Part shown: piece by piece, positions 23,372 to 33,786 of the stretch | Position numbering within the stretch: the first letter of the stretch is position 1 | How the letters are laid out: every line of letters begins with the position of its first letter | Assembly: GCA_011037195.1 (NCBI GenBank) | Contig: JAAEAF010014807.1 | Location: 186,001-250,000, forward strand | Source of the DNA: Triatoma infestans | Taxonomy: Eukaryota > Arthropoda > Insecta > Hemiptera > Reduviidae | Reading direction: 5' to 3' | Length of the DNA stretch: 64,000 nt | The notes under the pieces: generated by a model | Told to the model about the DNA's origin: nothing | Database searches by the model: none | What the model saw: the letters and a program-made list of their open reading frames with translations, nothing else | Position numbers and translations under genes: made by a program

Positions 23372-23735
23372 CAGCGCCCGCTCTAGTGGCGGATAACCAG
23401 GACATTTGTCCGGGGCGCCATTTTGGCTGTAAGTGTGAGAAAAATATTGATGTGTTGTCATGCATATACACTCTGAACAGAATAGCTTTAGTACGCGAGC
23501 AGAGCGCTGCTTCAGCTTGTGTTTGAACTTGCATAGATGTGCTTATTTCTTACCTCTAATTATAAAAGAGCGGTTTCATTACCCAATAGCATTATTCTTG
23601 CTATTACGTTGGTAGTGAAAGACAACCGGAAGTTCATAAAAATGAGTACCTTTATTTAAAAAATATGTATATATTCTCAAGGGGCGGTAATTTGTGTTCT
23701 TGTCTGGGGCGACGTAACCGCTAGAGCGGGCGTTG
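23372..23735. mobile_element. hAT-like MITE
   Basis: Terminal inverted repeats CAGCGCCCGCTCTAG (left) and CTAGAGCGGGCGTTG (right), 14 of 15 bases matching. Subterminal GGATAACCAGG and GGGGCGCC strings are reminiscent of hAT termini. A possible TSD (ATCCCT/ATTCCT) is imperfect. The interior has no transposase; the 62-aa minus-strand frame is not meaningful. Confidence 0.65.
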
Positions 23736-24027
23736 ATTCCTAAAGAAGAGGGAATTCTAGGGTTTGTGATGATGAGTTTGAGCTATGCGTTCGGTAGGGT
23801 AGAATAGAGAATAAAGAAGTGGAAAGCAATACTTTATAAGAAGCATTGGGCACAATGAAGTTCGTTGGTTGAACCAACTGGCATGGTTAAGTTAGTGTTG
23901 TGTTGCCAACTCACAACAAATAGAGATAGCTAGAAGAAGTTTGATAGGATTCGTAAAGTGTTATAACAGGAAGGTTTGTATTGAGTTGTATTCGAGATAT
24001 ATATCGACAATGTATATAGTTTTTTTT

Positions 24028-24245
24028 TTAGGGGATAATTACTGCGACCTGAATGATCAATTGGGTTCCGGGAGTCTTCTCAGTGTATTGCCGGCCTCCG
24101 AGCAGTATTCTCACTTTATAGGCAACAGTGCTCTCGCCGGACAGTGAGCTGTTGGGACTACAAAGAATAAGGGCAGAATTGTTGGACTCGAACCCAGAAT
24201 CCAGTGGAGTATAGCGCGCTACCTCTGACCTAATCTCTTCCATTG
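24028..24245 (-). repeat. tRNA-derived SINE (family B tail)
   Basis: Minus-strand copy with the 3' end (GGGGATAATTACTGCGACC on the plus strand) typical of family B, the conserved body, and a diverged tRNA head (complement of GGTTCGAGTCC). The extra 5' module of the composite form is absent. Confidence 0.78.
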
Positions 24246-24314
24246 TATTAAAGATAACATTTAGAAGAATTTCGAAGGAAGTTTGAAGGGAATTTGTCAT
24301 TTAGAGCAATAGGA

Positions 24315-24360
24315 TTTGCCGTAAGATAAAGTCATATGAGTGTTTCACACCAATTTTTTT
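24315..24360 (-). repeat. Family H 5' terminus fragment
   Basis: CGTAAGATAAAGTCATATGAG followed by TGTTTCACACCAA is the minus-strand 5' end of family H; the rest is not followed. Confidence 0.5.
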
Positions 24361-25247
24361 CAATTGAATGAAATAATTCACATATTTGTGATGAGATGAT
24401 TTAGAATAAGGTTTAAGAGGCGGTTTTTTTTTTTGTTTATAAAATTATTGAACAAAATAATGAATATATTTATGAAAATAATGGCTAGCATTATTGTTTT
24501 TAACCTGAATATTAAGTAACATAATGATGGTGGAATATAAAGATGTGTAGTAGAACGAAATAATTGTGAATAAAAAAAGGAAGTGTTCTAAACTGTTACC
24601 CTGCTGCAGCTAGTAATCGTTTATGAAACTTAATAGTGGAACCAAGTTTATGAGCCCTTTGAGCTGGAATGACCATCGTGTAATATAACTCTATATTATA
24701 GTTTACCTATATGGGTTTCCCAGCCATCCTACCTCTTTATCCTGGCTTCTTGCCTTCACTGTCTCTATAAGGTCTCTTCTCATTCCATGATGTCACCTTT
24801 ATGTTTATAACTACACAAACACTGCACACTTTCCAAATAAATAACAACATCATTAAATTACACTCTATCAGTTCACTGTACAATCAATTTTAACTATTAT
24901 TTTATAACCTATCTTTTATGTATAGAGAGAGATAGATAAAATTCTATAAGGATCAGTGAAAAGGTTTTAAAATTGGTTATGCGAAGTGGTGTAAGGTGGT
25001 TTCATATCAACGACTACGTATCATTTTTTTTTTTTTTTTTTTATAAACTTACAAGCGTAAATTGTTATTTAATAAAATATTGTTGCGAGCAATTTTATAT
25101 CATTTCATATTCTGATATATGACCGTTTTTTTTGGTCTAAAATAAGAACTTTACAAAAACTCTAATATTGTGAATTGTGATAGTGATTTTTTTTTTTTTC
25201 ACTTTATATTCAAGTTTGATGTTAGATCATGAAATTTTAAGTTTAGT
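24361..25247. other. AT-rich segment, nothing assigned
   Basis: Poly(T) runs near 25026-25042 and 25189-25199; no ORF or repeat family recognised. Confidence 0.4.
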
Positions 25248-25274
25248 AATGAACAAAACACAATTTTATTTATA

Positions 25275-25574
25275 GTCGGATTGAAAGATAAGGAAACAAG
25301 TTACGATGATATGGGCATTGCCTTCTATTCCAGCACAATTGCAATCGAAGCTAAGGTGTATCTAGATCACAGGCGTCCATCCACGACTAATGTGAGAGCT
25401 TTTCCGATTTCAAATTCGGCTTTCCAGAAATTCACCATATTTGAAAATTTCAATATAAATTTTTCAAGTAATCGAACCACGAATATTCATATGAAAGGCA
25501 AAATAACTGATAACATTGAACTAATGGGACATGAGTCCCATTCAGTATATCTGGCTAGACCAAGTTTTACATAA
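25275..25574 (+). CDS. Possible orphan exon or coding relic, unknown family
   Basis: The reading frame is open from 25248 to a stop at 25574, with no good ATG at its start (a TTG at 25281 is the first near-start codon). A splice-acceptor-like TTTATTTATAG ends at 25275, so it could be a terminal exon of about 99 codons. The local base composition is visibly richer in G and C than the flanks. The product (KDKETSYDDMGIAFYSST, IAIEAKVYLDHRRPSTTNV, AFPISNSAFQKFTIF, ITDNIELMGHESHSV) is not low complexity and matches nothing I recognise. It lies just upstream of an LTR element and could be part of an unrecognised transposon. Confidence 0.3.
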   Translation, partial: VGLKDKETSYDDMGIAFYSSTIAIEAKVYLDHRRPSTTNVRAFPISNSAFQKFTIFENFNINFSSNRTTNIHMKGKITDNIELMGHESHSVYLARPSFT

Positions 25575-25661
25575 TTCGTTCCAGGCCTTAAATTTATATT
25601 GCTAATAGAGAAACTATTGCTTTCGATTCAATTCATTTTCCTGAAATTTAATAAATGGCTG

Positions 25662-27291
25662 TGTAATGACACATGAAAGTCATAACAATGTCAAAGTGGT
25701 TCCACCCAGCTGCTATCTTCACAAAGGATGGCAGGAATAAAGAATAATTTATAACTAGTGGCCTAGTCGGCCGCTGTCTTCAAGACAAGGCCGCGGCCAA
25801 ACAAACAACAAACCCCTTTTCAATACAAGGGTCAATACTTCACATCAAAGCAAGCACCGATAAAGCTGGCCACTGACCTAAATCACTGGTTACCGAACTA
25901 ACCAAGGTCGCACACTAGGACAGATGTCTCGGTGTGAGTCTTGCTAACAGTAATATAAACTTCGCTCCATTGGAAGAGGGGAGGATTATATGATTATACT
26001 TCAGTACGTCTTCAAGATTATTATACGAGCAGCAAGTTCCGCGTCCCTATACAGGTTTTATTTATACTTATTTCCTTAGTTGTGCATCTTAGTTCATTTA
26101 TTTAATCATTCTAAATTATTAGTTATTTATCTCCTATTTATTTCTAAGTATTTCTTGTTAATAGCTACCGTTACTCACGTTTAAATTATTGTATAAATAC
26201 AGCCTATTTTTATAAATTCAGTGTTAATAATTCGAGCACTAACTTCCAAAAATCTCTAAACTAACTTCCGCCCTCTTCAAGACATCTACTATATACCATA
26301 GGAATCACAATAAACGATTCCACTACAATATGCATAAATGAATTATCCTAGCTGTGCTGCAAATATATTCTCTCTTCCTAGGAGCCTCTACAGCTCACTG
26401 TCTGGTGATGGATAGTGCTCTTTAATCAGAGAACGCTGTCTAAAAGCCGGCAGAGTACTGAGAAAGCACCGAGCGTCAATGACCACAATGTTGTCCCGCC
26501 TTAAATTAAAAAAAAAAGAAATTATTATAAAAAATGCAGGGATATTCTCAACCAAAACTATGAACCAAATACTAAGAATCTTATGGAAAAAGCAACTTCA
26601 GTCATTTGTTTAAATTATTACTTTTTGGCACAGTTAAAAACCATAAATTACAGTTGTGGAAAGTCGTTTATAAATACAGAATGAAATGTTTATTTTTCAG
26701 TTTATTTACATGTAAACTGCAAGAACAATTAACTATAAATGCCAGAAAAGTGAACAATAACAGTTAAATAGTATCTATTAAATTATATAAACAGGAAGCG
26801 ACCTAATTTATATATAAAAAGATCAGGAAATGTTATTGATAGAATTCCAGTGATAGTGGAAAACGACTACTTAATTGTTAAAATTCACATTTTTTATACA
26901 ACATTTAAAAAACCATTCAATACGGTAAAAAAATAAGCATACAATAATTCAGTACGTTAGTAGATTATTATATACGAGTACATCGTTATACGAGCAGCAG
27001 TTCCGCTTCCCTATACAGGTTTTACTTATACTTATTTCCATACTTGTGCATCTTAGTTTATTTATTTTAATCATTCTAAATTATTAGTTATTTATCTCCT
27101 ATTTATTTCTAAGTATTTCTTGTTAATATTTACCATTACTCACGTTTAAATTATTGCACAAATACAGTCTATTTTTATAAATTCAGTGTGAGTAATTCGA
27201 GATCTAACTTCCAAAATCTCTAAACTAACTTCCGCCCTCTTCAAGACATCTACTACATACCATTGGAATAACAATAAACGATTCCACTACA
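25662..27291. mobile_element. Internally deleted LTR element (LTR family 1)
   Basis: A 666-bp LTR (25662-26327, TGTAATGACA...CCACTACA) and a second, 5'-truncated LTR in the same orientation (26947-27291) flank about 620 bp of internal sequence. The outer flanks carry the 4-bp TSD GCTG (25658-25661 and 27292-27295), so both LTRs belong to one insertion. The LTR holds TATAAAC near 25951 and AATAAA near 26310. The internal part has no gag/pol and is partly a SINE. Orientation is not certain because no primer-binding site is recognisable. Confidence 0.82.
26366..26520 (+). repeat. SINE family A, 3' part
   Basis: Begins within the body (CTCTTCCTAGGAGCCTCTAC) and ends CGCCTTAAATT plus poly(A). The tRNA head is missing. 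It lies in the internal part of the LTR element. Confidence 0.8.
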
Positions 27292-27419
27292 GCTGTTTGC
27301 TCATGAGGCCAGAAAAGGGAGAGACAAAAAAATATTCTGCGCTAGATACCTTGAGGCAAAAGACTCGAAAGAAAATAACATATTTTTGTTAAAGTGTATT
27401 AACGAATAATATAATAATA

Positions 27420-27625
27420 TTCTTGACCTGAAAGATCTATTTCACACCGGGAGCCTTCTCAGTGCACTGCCGCAGTGTACCTACCTACAGGCAAACAGTA
27501 TTGCCCATCACCGGACTGTAGAGGCTCCTAGGAAGAGAAAATCTAAGGGCAGCATGCTGGATTCAATCCCAGGACCTCCGCGTTGCTAGTCCAGAGCGCT
27601 ACTACTGAGCTAATGCCGTCCTTTA
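27420..27625 (-). repeat. tRNA-derived SINE, minus strand
   Basis: Full-length head and body: the complement of a CTCAGTAG-type A box at about 27600-27612 and of the B box near 27560 (GATTCAATCCC on the plus strand). The 3' end near 27425 (GACCTGAAAGATC) is the family B type. Confidence 0.8.
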
Positions 27626-27949
27626 TTCTATATATATATATCACAAAATGTTTTAAAGCTTCTTTTTTTCCCCCCCAAAAAAAGATTTATAAATGGAACA
27701 TATAGATTATTACTTTGTTAATAATGAAATAATTCCAATCAATTATTCGTTTGTTTTTTGTTTTTTCAATATTACAAAAAAACTAAAGTGATGAAATATC
27801 ATACCAGTCGGCATTCAATTATGTTTTTTAATAAACACGTTGATTGGCGTAATGAATATTCAAACAATTCAAATGTGACATTTTTTATTTATATTTTTAG
27901 AAAACATTTCTTTGTGATATAGAATCCAGATATTTTTTTGTTTTTTTAA

Positions 27950-28168
27950 TTTAATGCACGTCATCATTTATGGTCATTCCCTTCTCAACCTTCTCAGTGC
28001 ACTGCCGGCCTCCGGAAAGTGTTCTCTCGTTACAGACAACATTACCCATCACCGAACAGTGAGCGTAGAGGCTCCTAGAAAGAAAAAAATCTAAGGGAGC
28101 ACGGGACTCGAACCTGGGATCTCAGCGTGGAAGTCCAACGCGCTAATCACTGAGCTAATCCCTTCCTT
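27950..28168 (-). repeat. tRNA-derived SINE (family A), minus strand
   Basis: Head with TTAGCTCAGTGATTAGCGCG-type A box (complement at about 28138-28160) and GGTTCGAGTCC B box; body conserved; 3' end near 27955. Confidence 0.82.
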
Positions 28169-28601
28169 GTTTCTACTTTAATAATTGCTTTGCTATTTAC
28201 TACAATGAGTGAAAAAATACATATATATTATATTATACGAATATATTATTTCTTCTAACACCTCCACATGTGTATTTCTGGATACAATGTTGAAACTTAA
28301 TGCCATTCTTTTATTACATACTTTTTTTTCTCTCAAAACATTTCATTTCTGTAATAAACACAAATATTATAAGTCGGTTAAAAAAAAAAATCACATTTAC
28401 AAACTGAACACGTGACGTTTGTTACAAAAATATCGAAGATAAATTGGGTGTTGACTTGCCATAAGTAAATCAAAGCAAGTTTCTGGAGAGTGCAAACCTT
28501 ATGATGGGAAAACCATTAATTCTTTGAGAATTTTTATTTGATAATGTTATTTTTAAAAAGAAACACTTTTGTTATATGTACATAATTTTCTGTTATATAT
28601 A

Positions 28602-29538
28602 CAGAGTGGTCCCTAAAAGAGCGGAAAATTTCGAAACATCGAAAACAGTGTTTGAAATTCTCAAAGAAAGTAAACTGAAATGCTATCGTCGAATAAAATA
28701 TAACCTCCTCAGTGAGCGACATCAGGAAATGCGCAAAAACAAGTCGCTTGCACTGATCAATCGCTATGAACCAGAGTGTGCTTGAAAAAGAGTATGGTTT
28801 TCAGACGAAGCAAGGTTTTCATTGCGACCGCCTTTAAATAGACAAAATGATCGAGTTTACCGAGAAGTGCGTCCAAAAACTAACATACCTGAGGAAGATC
28901 TCTTGTGGAATAAGACTATTTCCAGCCAACTGTTCTTTGTTATGCTGCAGTTTCATGGTATGGCAAAACGGAGCTTCGATTTCTTGAGGATATTATCAGA
29001 GTCCGGAAGGCAGGAAGAAAAAAACAATAAACCAACAAGTTTATTGTGAAGAGATGTATCCACAGATGTTCAGCGATATACGAAATGTAATGGACGACCA
29101 AATATGGACATGGCAGCAGGATGGTGCCAGGGCTCACACAGCAACGGCTTCAGTTCAATTTCTTCAGCAATCTAGTTCTGATTTCATTGAACCGGAAGAT
29201 TGGCCCTCCAAAACTCCAGACTTAAATGTCATGGATTACTGCGTTTGGAGGTTGTTATTAACAGAGCTTCAGAATTGTCTACGTGACATAAACTCTATTG
29301 ATGATTTGAAAACGAGCTTGGGAACAGCTTGGGAACGATATCTCACAAGTTACCCTTCAAAACGCTACACGAGCTTGGATTTCTAGGCTAAGACGCTGCT
29401 CTGAAGTGCACGGACGACATTTTGAGCATCTATGAGTACACTATAACATATGCCTTTAAAAATCTTTGTAAAAGTTATTCTTTGTAAAAATAAATAGCTG
29501 TTTAGGACAAATTTTCCGCTTTTCTAGCGACCACCCTG
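28602..29538 (+). mobile_element. Tc1/mariner relic with DD37D spacing (maT-like)
   Basis: Terminal inverted repeats CAGAGTGGTCCCTAAAAGAG (left) and CTTTTCTAGCGACCACCCTG (right), flanked by TA (28600-28601, 29539-29540). The coding remnant is in pieces: ETSKTVFEILKESKLKCYRR, a stop at about 28783, VWFSDEARFSLRPP with the first catalytic Asp, a frame shift around 28950-29040, then IWTWQQDGARAHTA and WPSKTPDLNVMDYCVW. From the Asp of QQD to the Asp of VMDYC there are 37 intervening residues, so DD37D. The N-terminal helix-turn-helix region is deleted. Inactive. Confidence 0.9.
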
Positions 29539-29677
29539 TATTTTCATTTAATTTTTTCTCCTTGCTAAACTCATAGACCTTTAATTGTACGCCATTAGTT
29601 CCAATCTAACAATAAAAATCTATTCTGTACGTGTTTCGTTAACATACAAATAGCCCTAATATCATCAAAATCCAGGG

Positions 29678-29905
29678 GAGGGATTAGCTAAGTGGTTAAC
29701 GCATTGGTGCCGGGTTCGAGTCTAGTGCTACCCATACAATTTTTCTTCCTAGGAGCTCTACAGCTCATTGTTCGGAGATGGACAGCGTCGTCTGTAACGA
29801 AAGAACCCTGTCCGGAGGCCGGCAGTGCACTGAGAAGTCTCCGGGCACTAATGACCATAGATGTTATTGCGCCTTAAATTAAAAAAAAAAATAAATAAAT
29901 AAATC
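29678..29905 (+). repeat. tRNA-derived SINE (family A), plus strand
   Basis: GGGATTAGCTAAGTGGTTAA (A box) and GGGTTCGAGTC (B box), then the conserved body and the 3' end CGCCTTAAATT, a poly(A) run and (AAAT)n. Anticodon arm present; a SINE, not a tRNA gene. Confidence 0.85.
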
Positions 29906-29984
29906 ATCACATTCCCTTGTATTATGAGATACCCACAGCTGTGAGTGTGAGGAACTGTAAAATCATTTGCATAGCAGTCAATAT

Positions 29985-30440
29985 GTTATCAGTTTCAAAT
30001 GCCCTCAATTTCAAAAACGCTACTGTTCTCCCAGAAACCCTCCCAAAAAATCAATTTTTCCGGGTAATGGTTTCTAATAAAAATGATAATTATTTATGTC
30101 CGTAATTAGTGTACTAAGTTTAAAGAAAATCTTTGGAGCTGTATTAGAGAAAATGACGTGAAATTTAAATGAAAAAAATTAATAAAACGTACTTCCGGTT
30201 GATGGACCAAAACCTTATTGTCACATATTATGGTGGTGTACCGAAAACGAATATCAAGTTTGAGCTTGGTGTGATTTGTTGTTTGTGATATATTTTGTTC
30301 ACACACACACACACACACGCCATATATATCATTCGTTAAATGTATTTTTTACCTTTTTAATCTCAAAACATCCAGTGAAAAAATTTCAATTTGGTAAATG
30401 GGATACGATCGTAATACTTCCTTTTACTGGAAGTAAGTGA
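29985..30440 (+). repeat. Family H 3' part
   Basis: Body (TCAATTTTTCCGGGTAATGG), (CA)n at about 30301-30318, and the 3' terminal hairpin ATACTTCCTTTTACTGGAAGTAAG. The 5' part is missing or undetectable. Confidence 0.7.
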
Positions 30441-31380
30441 AACTAAAAAGCTAATATTGGAATTTAACATTACTTAATCTATTTTTTCAAATATAAATTT
30501 TAAGGAGAAATTTAAGTATCATGAATTTTAAAGTGGGTTTCAAACATTTTTAATTTTCATATTTTTTCTAAATTTTTAACATTAAAATCCTAGAGGCGCC
30601 CAAAAGATAAAGAAATTTACGTAATCTGAAAAGAAATATTTAGATTTAACCATAAAAAAAAAAAACGCTGTATTACTTTAGTACTTGTGATTAAGCTGTC
30701 AGCACGGTAACACATGCGAGTAAAGTATTATTTGTAGGTCCAAACAAGGTCACCTCTTTCTTATATAACATTCAAAGCCGTTAGTAATATTTAATTTTCA
30801 ATTAAAGGTATGTTTTTTCTTTTAGTTCATTTTATTTTATTTTTTTGTTAAATAAATGAAAAAAAAAAAATAATGACAACATGCCGGAAATTAATAGAAG
30901 TGAATAATAGCTTACCAATAATATTTGGAATAAAGTCCCATGCTAAGTTAGTCTTGTAATCAAAATCTTTCATTATTCAAAGTGAATAGAGAGCTGTAGG
31001 ATTAGTCAGCAATAGACAATGAGACTCTTTCGCCTACCATCTGGTAGCTACAAAAACTACAAACACACACACACAGATAGACACTATGTCTGTATAAGAA
31101 TAGACGGGTACCGCTTATTGGAGCAAGTTAGGGAGGCACCCTCATTGAACAAGTCCTTTAATTATAGTCCAGAATCAAGTGTCTCCACTCCAATCTTTTT
31201 CAAACCCTATGTATGCAATTATTTTAGTAAATGTTGATGATGCCGAGTCAATAATCATTTCATTCCATTCTTTTCGTTTTTTTATTTTGTTATTCATACT
31301 GTTTGCATCATCACTTCTATTATTCTTTTAGCATTTATAATAAATTATTATTTCCGTAGTATGAGAAAAAAAAAATATGG
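30441..31380. other. AT-rich segment, nothing assigned
   Basis: Only short ORFs without family resemblance; a short (CA)n at about 31063-31074. Confidence 0.4.
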
Positions 31381-31385
31381 TGTGA

Positions 31386-31535
31386 ACCCTTCGTCAGTGA
31401 AGAGGGACTAAGCTCTTGCTATCCAAAACCCTTCTGGATCCATATAGCTACCCCAAAGAAAAACAAAACTTGGGTCCAGAACAAAAATCCAGTACCGGAT
31501 TTAATCCACCTAATAAGATTCACAACAGTCCGAAC
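31386..31535 (-). repeat. LINE 3' end fragment
   Basis: Matches the 3' part of the LINE relic at 35935-36615 (shared strings such as CCTTCTGGATCCATATAGCTA against CCTTCCTGGGCCCATATAGCTA, and GGTCCAGAACAAAAATCCAG). No coding motif remains. Confidence 0.6.
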
Positions 31536-31724
31536 AAATATTTTTTGTATGTTTATGGGCATGTGTGTGGTGGATGTGTGTGAACAAAATATCACAAAAA
31601 TGAAAAATCAAGGAGCTCAAATTGGAAACAAAAATTTGTTTTACTCTTTACATATAAATAAATGCCTATCACTTTTAATTCAAACAGTTTTTAGGAAAAT
31701 TGATTATTTTTATGCTGTTCTGGG

Positions 31725-31886
31725 AGTAAAGCATTTCCCTATCACGAGCTAATCAATTCATCACTGTAGGAAAAGATCGAGATCCTCTTACCTCAATCCC
31801 TTCGTAGTAAAGCATCACCCTATCACAAGCTATTCAATTCATCACTGTAGGGAAAGATCGAGATCCGCCTACCTCAACCTCTAAGA
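31725..31886. repeat. 81-bp tandem duplication
   Basis: Two adjacent 81-bp units (31725-31805, 31806-31886) starting AGTAAAGCAT and sharing CTATCACGAGCTA/CTATCACAAGCTA and TTCATCACTGTAGG, with roughly 90% identity by eye. No coding potential. Confidence 0.85.
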
Positions 31887-31959
31887 GATCTGAAAGGAGA
31901 AGTAGGGGAATTTTCGGGATGTATACATAAGGGCTAGCTAAATTCGAACACTCAGTCTA

Positions 31960-32330
31960 AATTTCCATCTGGTAATCACTTCAAACTCTACAAGCGACGG
32001 GTACTAACTGACATTGACCGTACCCAACTCTATAATTATGTTAAAGCAAATGTAAAATTGGTTAACTTCATATTATATTACTGTATACTGAAACCTACAA
32101 GGACTTATGGACTTGAACTGTGGGTTTCAATCAAACGCTCAAATTCAGAGAAATCCAAGTCTTTTAAACGTCAATAGAGATGCTCATTCTAGGTAATGAA
32201 AATCAAACTCTGATTCTCCATAAAGAACTAAATATCTCGAAACTCAACAATTTAATTATCGTACCATTAATCACTTCTTCTGAATTCTATCCTTTAATTC
32301 AAAATATCGCCTCTACAAAATTCCGAACAA
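31960..32330 (+). mobile_element. Jockey-like LINE fragment
   Basis: Translation in broken frames gives KPTRTYGLELWVSIKRSNSE, the post-RT motif (RPVWTYGIQLWGSAKPSN-like) of Jockey-group LINEs, then HKELNISKLNNLIIVPLIT and FYPLIQNIAS from the C-terminal part. No domain is intact. Confidence 0.65.
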
Positions 32331-32355
32331 CCACTATTCGTTGCTACGCGACTTC

Positions 32356-32478
32356 CTATGAGACTACGCAACAGCCCATGAAGGGTCAAGGTTTGCTAGA
32401 CGGCAATTTGATAGGGGGGGCGTTGTGGTAAGCACGCCGCAGTTCCCAAGCCGTTTAGTTCCGGCCTTGCTACCTAGG
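32356..32478 (-). repeat. SINE family D, 3' part (first of two copies)
   Basis: Near-identical to 32700-32822: shared AGCCCATGAAGGGTCAAGG, GGGGGGGCG, AAGCACGCCGCAGTTCCC and TTTAGTTCCGGCC. The copy stops at CTACCTAGG, where a hammerhead-family fragment begins. Confidence 0.75.
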
Positions 32479-32584
32479 GGCGAACGCCCGAAACCGGTCG
32501 ATGACCACAAAATGAAGCAGGCTACACGGGAAAATGTCTCTGATGCTTTCCAGCTCTGCGGAGCCAACCACCACAACAAAGTCT
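32474..32584 (+). mobile_element. Hammerhead-bearing repeat, copy 4 (5'-truncated)
   Basis: Sense half only, beginning inside stem II (GGGCGAACGCCCGAAACC), then the cleavage context GGTCGATGACCAC, the arm GAAAATGTCTCTGATGC and the tail CTCTGCGGAGCCAACCACC. The CTGATGA strand is missing, so no complete ribozyme. Truncation at the 5' side agrees with reverse-transcription-based insertion. Confidence 0.75.
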
Positions 32585-32699
32585 GATCTAATCCGATATT
32601 ACAGCGACTGGATAGCTTCTCCCCTTAAGAATATCACCCATGAACAATTGTCATCACATATTTACTTATGGTATTGTATTATAAAAAAGAAAAATCTAT

Positions 32700-32946
32700 G
32701 GCGCAACAGCCCATGAAGGGTCAAGGCTTGCTACACGGCAATTTGAATAGGGGGGGGCGTGTGGTAAGCACGCCGCAGTTCCCAAGCCGTTTAGTTCCGG
32801 CCTTTGCTATCTAGGGCGCTACTAACTGTAGCTTCCCATTTTTTATCACGATGATGGGTCAACACCGGAATTTTGCCACCACGGGAAACGAACCCTGAAT
32901 TCTTGCACAAAAAGCGAGAGCGCTAGCCACTAGACCAACGCGTCGA
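32700..32946 (-). repeat. tRNA-derived SINE (family D)
   Basis: Minus-strand head GTTGGTCTAGTGGCTAGCG (A box, 32925-32941) and GGTTCGTTTCCCG (B box, about 32883-32895), then an unrelated body ending in the same 3' segment as 32356-32478. The two segments lie in direct orientation about 345 bp apart. Confidence 0.78.
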
Positions 32947-33002
32947 CAGTATTGTATTATACAGATTATAAATAACAAATACAAATTAATTTTTAAAAAA
33001 AT

Positions 33003-33786
33003 AATCTGTTATGAATCATTTTTAACGACTTTCTCTTCCTGTTATTTACACAGTTACATTGGCAAACTTGTAATTTTTACAAAATTCACTTATCATTGAA
33101 GTGGTCTTCAAATTTTTTGAGAAAAGCATAAACTTGCAGCCATCAGAATCTCTCAAAAATAAAGTTTCTCCGAAAATCGAGTACATACAAAACTGGTAGG
33201 TTAGTATACCATGTTTAATGAAACCGTTTAGTGTATTTATGCAGGAAGTCGCAAAAAAACGAAAAAAACTGTTCACTAAAGTTTCACTTCGGGTAAATTA
33301 ATTTTTTTTCCAATTCGGAATTTTGGCATCACATTTGTTTCGTAATTAATACTATGTAAATGATTGAATGATCAAATGAACTAAAGTAACACTTTAGGAG
33401 GTAAACATAGACAAACCACTCCCTCAAAAGCTCCATTTAAATGAATTTTGCCGGAAACATGTTTGAAATTGAAGTCGTAGAGTTCCTCTAGTTTTTTGAA
33501 GCAAATAGTTGACCTATTTTTGAGAAAATTGCAAAAATAAAGTGAAAAATCCATTCATTAACGTGTTACATCCGTTTCAGCGGTTTTGATCAAAACCTAA
33601 TTGACGAAAACTATACATTAAGTTGAACTCCTTTCGATTTTTGCTTTTTGATTTATGCTGAACACGCACACACAAGCAAAAAAAATGTCTATCATCTCAG
33701 GGTGCTTCAAGACATGTTTTTCCGATGATAACTCGATAGCGAAAATGATGATCGCGTTACTTCCTCTTATCACAAGTAAGAGAATT
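33003..33786 (+). mobile_element. Family H element
   Basis: Degraded 5' end (TCTGTTATGAATC, ACGACTTTCTCTTCC), body motifs (CACTTTAGGAGGTAAAC, ATGAATTTTGCCGGAAAC), short CA-rich tract near 33665 and 3' terminus CGCGTTACTTCCTCTTATCACAAGTAAGAG. Confidence 0.7.
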
